Assembly: GCF_000297395.2 (NCBI RefSeq) | Contig: NZ_HF570108.1 | Location: 4,934,636 to 4,998,635, forward strand | Origin: Micromonospora lupini str. Lupac 08 | GTDB lineage: Bacteria > Actinomycetota > Actinomycetes > Mycobacteriales > Micromonosporaceae | Direction: 5' to 3' | DNA length: 64,000 bases | In this document: positions 60,363 through 64,000 of the stretch, one piece after another | Layout: the number at the start of each line of letters is the position of its first letter | Position numbering within the stretch: the stretch's first letter is position 1 | Notes under the pieces: generated by a model | Database searches by the model: none | Told to the model about the DNA's origin: nothing | The model's input: the letters and a program-made list of their open reading frames with translations, nothing else | Position numbers and translations under genes: made by a program

Positions 60363-62306
60363 TTGATCGACATTCACTTCGGTCCGCAGGTCTGCGGCGA
60401 TCTGACCAGCGCGTCCAGCCGGGAGTGGCTGGTGCCCGACGGCCTCGGCGGGTACGCGATGGGCACCGTCGGCGGGCTGCGGACCCGCCGCTACCACGGT
60501 CTGCTGGTCGTGCCCGGCGAAACTCCCGCGTCCCGCCAGGTGGGACTCGTCAGCCTCGACCCGACTGTCACCCTGCCGTCCGGCGCGCGGGTCCGGCTCG
60601 GCGCCCACGAGTGGTCCTCGGGCGACGTCGACCCGCGCGGCTTCGAGCTGCTGGAGCGCTTCGACCTGGTCGACGGGCTCCCCCGCTGGCGGTGGCGGAT
60701 CGGCGGGGTGGTGATCGAGCGGGAGCTGGCCATGCTGCCCGGCCGCTCCTGCGTGGCGGTCGTGCACCGGCTGGTCGCCGGCGGTCCGGTCCGGCTGGAG
60801 CTGTCGGCGGCGTGCACCTGGCGCGACGCGCACGGCGAGCGGCGGGCCGACGGCCCGACGCCGCAGGTCGAGGCCGTCGCCGACGGCGCGGTGGTCGAGG
60901 GCGCGTACCGGCTCGCCGGGCCCGGCTGGGCGCCGGAGGGGCAGTGGTGGCTGGGCGTGCACCACCGCGAGGAGGCCGTCCGGGGTCTGCACCCGGACGA
61001 GGACGTCTGGTACGCGGGCCGCTTCGCCGGCGAGCTGGAACGCCCCGGTGACACGGTGTCGGTGCGGGCCTGGGCGGGTCGGCTGGACGAGGAGCCGCCG
61101 CCGGCCGCCGAGATCGTGGCGACGGCCCGGCGACGCAACCGGCAGGTGGTGGCCGCGGCGAAGCCGGCCGACGAGGTGGACGCGACGCTCGCGCTGGCCG
61201 CCGACGCGTTCGTGGTACGTCCCGGCGGCGCGGCGGTCGACGTGGTGGCCGGTTATCCGTGGTTCGGCGCCTGGTCGCGGGACACGATGATCTCGTACGA
61301 GGGGTTGTTCCTCTGCACCCGTCGGGCCGCCGAGGGGCGCGAGCTGCTGCGGGCGTACGCGGCGACGCTGTCCGAGGGGATGCTCGCCAACACGGCCGAC
61401 ACCGGCCGGGTGGAGTACAACACCGTCGACGGCACGCTGTGGTTCCTGCACGCGGTGAGCCGGCACGTGACGGTCACCGGCGACACCGATCTCGGTGACG
61501 AGCTGCTGCCGGCGCTGCGCACTGTCGTCGACGCGCACGTGGCCGGCACCCGGTACGGCATCGCCGTCGATCCGGCGGACGGGCTGCTCACCCAGGGCGC
61601 CCCGGGCGCCGCCCTGACCTGGATGGACGCCCGCGTGTACGGGGTGCCGGTCACCCCCCGCACGGGCAAGCCGGTCGAGGTCAACGCGTTGTGGATCAAC
61701 GGGCTGGCCGGTCTCGCCGAGCTGACCGAGCTGGCCGGGCAGGATGCGGCCGAGCTGTGGCGGCGGCACGCGCAGGCGACCGCGTCGTTCCGGGACCGCT
61801 ACCCGGCCCCGACCGGCTGGCTGCACGACGTGCTGGACGCGCCGGCTCCGGCGTACCCGCTGGGTGGGGCGGCCCTGCACGACGACGACGCCCTGCGCCC
61901 CAACCAGTTGCTGGCCTGGTCGTTGCCGTTCGCGCCGCTGGAGCCGGACGAGCCGACGCTGCGCCGCATCGCGACCGGGCTGCTCACCCCGCTCGGGCCG
62001 CGCAGTCTCGCCCCGGATTCCCCCGAGTTCGTGGCCCGACACCGGGGTGGCCCGGCCGAGCGGGACGGCGGCTACCACCAGGGCACGGTGTGGCCGTGGC
62101 TGCTCGGGCCGTACGTGGATGCCGCCCGTCGGGGCAAGATGTCGGTCGATGACGCATTGATCGGCATAGAGTCCCATCTGACCGAATATGGGCTAGGATC
62201 GGTAAGTGAGACGGCCGACGGCGTCGCGCCGCACTCCGCGACCGGCTGCCCGTTCCAGGCGTGGTCGGTGGCCGAGCTGCTGCGGGTACGCCGAAAGGGC
62301 CAGTAG
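60363..62306 (+). CDS. Glycogen debranching-type enzyme (amylo-alpha-1,6-glucosidase family)
   Basis: TTG 60363 is preceded by GGAGG 4 nt away and yields 647 residues (IDIHFGPQVCGDLTSASSRE). N-terminal GDE_N: WLVPDGLGGYAMGTVGGLRT, RYHGLLVVP; C-terminal (alpha/alpha)6 GDE_C: YPWFGAWSRDTMISYEGLFL, GTLWFLHAVSRHVT, EVNALWINGLAGL, GYHQGTVWPWLLGPYV. Hydrolyses alpha-1,6 branch points or related glucans in the cytoplasm. Divergent from the GH63-like gene and upstream of a GT4 gene. Confidence 0.88.
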   Translation: MIDIHFGPQVCGDLTSASSREWLVPDGLGGYAMGTVGGLRTRRYHGLLVVPGETPASRQVGLVSLDPTVTLPSGARVRLGAHEWSSGDVDPRGFELLERFDLVDGLPRWRWRIGGVVIERELAMLPGRSCVAVVHRLVAGGPVRLELSAACTWRDAHGERRADGPTPQVEAVADGAVVEGAYRLAGPGWAPEGQWWLGVHHREEAVRGLHPDEDVWYAGRFAGELERPGDTVSVRAWAGRLDEEPPPAAEIVATARRRNRQVVAAAKPADEVDATLALAADAFVVRPGGAAVDVVAGYPWFGAWSRDTMISYEGLFLCTRRAAEGRELLRAYAATLSEGMLANTADTGRVEYNTVDGTLWFLHAVSRHVTVTGDTDLGDELLPALRTVVDAHVAGTRYGIAVDPADGLLTQGAPGAALTWMDARVYGVPVTPRTGKPVEVNALWINGLAGLAELTELAGQDAAELWRRHAQATASFRDRYPAPTGWLHDVLDAPAPAYPLGGAALHDDDALRPNQLLAWSLPFAPLEPDEPTLRRIATGLLTPLGPRSLAPDSPEFVARHRGGPAERDGGYHQGTVWPWLLGPYVDAARRGKMSVDDALIGIESHLTEYGLGSVSETADGVAPHSATGCPFQAWSVAELLRVRRKGQ

Positions 62307-62443
62307 CGCTTTACACGACCGCAACGGCGGTGTCTCCGCTGGTTATCTCGGCCCCGGCAGGATTGGCCCCGATCCAGACGCGACGGCGACATCGACTCCG
62401 GTGTCGGTCGGCGCGCGCCCGGGGACAACTCAAAGGGGGCCGC

Positions 62444-63778
62444 ATGTCACCCGACGCCCACGTGATCGACATCCACCCCGCCCGTCAGCTGCGGGTGCTG
62501 ATGCTGTCCTGGGAATATCCGCCGGTGCTCGTCGGCGGCCTGGGCCGCCACGTGCACGCGCTCTCCGTCGCCCTCGCCGCCGCCGGCCACGACGTCACGG
62601 TCGTCACCCGCCACGCCGAGGGCGCACCCCTGGAGGAGTACGCCGACGGCGTGCGCATCCTGCGCGCACCCGAAGACCCCGTCACCTTCCCCCTCGCCAC
62701 CGGCTCCCTGCTCGCCTGGACGATGGCCTTCAACCACACCCTCACCCGCACCGCCCTACGCGCCACCCAGGCCGGCAGCTACGACGTCATCCACGCCCAC
62801 GACTGGCTCGTCGCCCACACCGCGACCACAGTCGCCGAACACCTCGACCTGCCGCTGGTCACGACCATCCACGCGACCGAGGCGGGCCGGCACCAGGGCT
62901 GGCTGCCCGAGGAGATGAACCGCACCATCCACGGCGTCGAGCACTGGCTCAGCGGCTCCTCCACCCGGGTGATCACCTGTTCGGGTTACATGCGCGACCA
63001 GGTCACCGCGCTGTTCGACGTACCGGCCGGACTGGTCGACGTGGTCCCCAACGGGGTCGACGACCGGGCCTGGCGGGCCCGCCCGCGCGCGGTCGCCTCG
63101 GCCCGCGCACGGTTCGCCGCGGACGGCCCCCTCGTCGGGTACGCGGGACGCCTGGTCTACGAGAAGGGCGTGCAGCACCTCGTGCACGCGGTGCCCCGAC
63201 TGCGCGAGCGGCACCCCGGGCTGCGCGTGGTGATCGCCGGCGACGGCCCGTACCGCCCCGAGTTGGAAGCTCAGGCCCGTCGCCTGGCGCTCGGCTCGAC
63301 AGTCCGCTTCACCGGCTTCCTCGACGCCACCCAACTGCCGGCGGTGCTCGGTGCCACCGACGCGACGGTGGTGCCCAGCCTCTACGAGCCGTTCGGCATG
63401 GTGGCCCTGGAAGCGGCGGCCGCCGGGGCGCCCCTCGCCGTGGCCCGTACCGGCGGCCTCGCCGAGATCGTCGAACCCGGCGTGACAGGCGTGACGTTCC
63501 CGCACAGCGACCCGGCGGCCCTCGCGGGCGCGGTCGACCAACTGCTCGGCGACGAGGTCTTCGCCAGGCGGGTGGCCCGACGGGCCCGCACCATGGTCGG
63601 CGAGCGGTACGGCTGGGCCACAATCGCGGCCCGCACCGCCGCCACCTACGCCACCGCCCGTCGCGAACACGGCCCGCTCCAGGCCCGCCGGGCCGCCGCC
63701 CGACTGGCCGGCGGGCGTGACCGGATCGCCATCCCCGAGGGCAATCTGCTGGCTGCCGCCGACCACGCCGCCTGCTGA
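62444..63778 (+). CDS. GT4-family glycosyltransferase (glycogen synthase-like GT-B)
   Basis: ATG 62444 after AAAGGGGG gives 444 residues. N-terminal LMLSWEYPPVLVGGLGRHVH, YDVIHAHDWLVAHTATTVAE, then VPNGVDDRAW, YAGRLVYEKGVQHLVHAV and the EX7E motif in SLYEPFGMVALEAAAAGAPL. Closest in style to actinobacterial alpha-1,4-glucan/maltose-1-phosphate-type GT4 enzymes near debranching enzymes. 137 bp after the debranching-type gene. Confidence 0.85.
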   Translation: MSPDAHVIDIHPARQLRVLMLSWEYPPVLVGGLGRHVHALSVALAAAGHDVTVVTRHAEGAPLEEYADGVRILRAPEDPVTFPLATGSLLAWTMAFNHTLTRTALRATQAGSYDVIHAHDWLVAHTATTVAEHLDLPLVTTIHATEAGRHQGWLPEEMNRTIHGVEHWLSGSSTRVITCSGYMRDQVTALFDVPAGLVDVVPNGVDDRAWRARPRAVASARARFAADGPLVGYAGRLVYEKGVQHLVHAVPRLRERHPGLRVVIAGDGPYRPELEAQARRLALGSTVRFTGFLDATQLPAVLGATDATVVPSLYEPFGMVALEAAAAGAPLAVARTGGLAEIVEPGVTGVTFPHSDPAALAGAVDQLLGDEVFARRVARRARTMVGERYGWATIAARTAATYATARREHGPLQARRAAARLAGGRDRIAIPEGNLLAAADHAAC

Positions 63779-63861
63779 GCAAAGTCGGACGACCGATAGG
63801 TGACTTCCGATCCGCTGGTTAGGGTGTACCCCGGACAGCGGCTGAGGAGGAGCGTGCGCAG

Positions 63862-64000
63862 GTGCTGATCGCCGGTCGGTACCAGCTGCTCGACCTGGTG
63901 GGTCGCGGAGGCATGGGTCGGGTGTGGCGAGCGCGCGACGAGATGCTGCACCGCGAGGTCGCGGTCAAGGAAGTCGTACCGCCGAGTTGGTTGGCCGACC
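63862..64000 (+). CDS. Ser/Thr protein kinase, N-terminal part (cut by window edge)
   Basis: GTG 63862 follows GAGGAGGAG by about 8 nt. The fragment reads VLIAGRYQLLDLVGRGGMGR then VWRARDEMLHREVAVKEVV: the glycine-rich loop GRGGMGRV and the ATP-binding Lys in VAVKEV of Hanks-type (PknB-like) kinases. The rest lies outside the window. TTAGGGT at 63821-63827 may be its -10 region. Confidence 0.9.
   Translation, partial: MLIAGRYQLLDLVGRGGMGRVWRARDEMLHREVAVKEVVPPSWLAD

Overview
This 64 kb window is very GC-rich, with GC-biased third positions, many GTG starts, short intergenic gaps and frequent 4-base GTGA stop/start overlaps. The gene families point to a filamentous actinomycete, most likely Micromonosporaceae (Micromonospora-like). 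The clues are a GH48 cellulase with CBM2, CebR-type operators, a conservon-type kinase and roadblock pair, a LpqY-SugABC-like importer, F420-type oxidoreductases, a mycothiol-type DinB-fold protein and a trp leader peptide with tandem Trp codons. The taxon is inferred from content, not from a database search.

Layout. 1-2700 is a mobile-element graveyard next to tRNA-Leu(GAG): the 5' part of an IS701-type transposase gene, an intact-looking IS5-type element with a frameshifted transposase flanked by CTAG, a decayed IS630 transposase tail, and a Fic gene whose 5' end is missing. 3.1-13.2 kb is an envelope/secreted cluster: a TPR protein with VSGPP repeats, a fibronectin type III protein, MoxR, DUF58 and a TgpA-like protein whose transglutaminase Cys and His are replaced. 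13.3-22.8 kb holds two related membrane proteins, a methyltransferase, a coupled SDR/F420-oxidoreductase pair, LtrA, DUF1028, a mycothiol-type protein with a 15-bp coding minisatellite, PAP2 and DUF3159.

23-28.2 kb is a cellulose locus: a secreted GH48 cellulase and a divergent cytoplasmic GH1 beta-glucosidase, with three CebR-like boxes in the 842-bp gap between them. 28.2-32.7 kb carries a roadblock protein, a conservon-type histidine kinase and an FGGY kinase. At 32.8 kb a leader peptide with adjacent Trp codons and competing hairpins precedes a fused anthranilate synthase; wrbA follows, convergent across a 21-bp terminator stem. 36-39 kb has a DUF3037/HipA-like pair, a 126-bp inverted-repeat element, DUF4190 and a winged-helix protein. 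39-45.6 kb is an alpha-glucan/trehalose module: malQ and a four-gene ABC importer.

45.8-57.6 kb is a mosaic of small units: an RHH/PIN-like pair, a VOC protein, a RusA-like protein, a HAD hydrolase, a lipoprotein, TetR, an ArsR-MFS pair with a perfect 11-bp operator dyad, a DUF2218-GNAT fusion, a second LtrA, and a MerR-SDR pair. 57.6-64 kb is glycan metabolism (GH63-like hydrolase, glycogen-debranching-like enzyme, GT4 glycosyltransferase) and ends inside a Ser/Thr kinase gene. Several genes have a TANNNT hexamer 6-7 nt before the start codon, implying leaderless transcripts.
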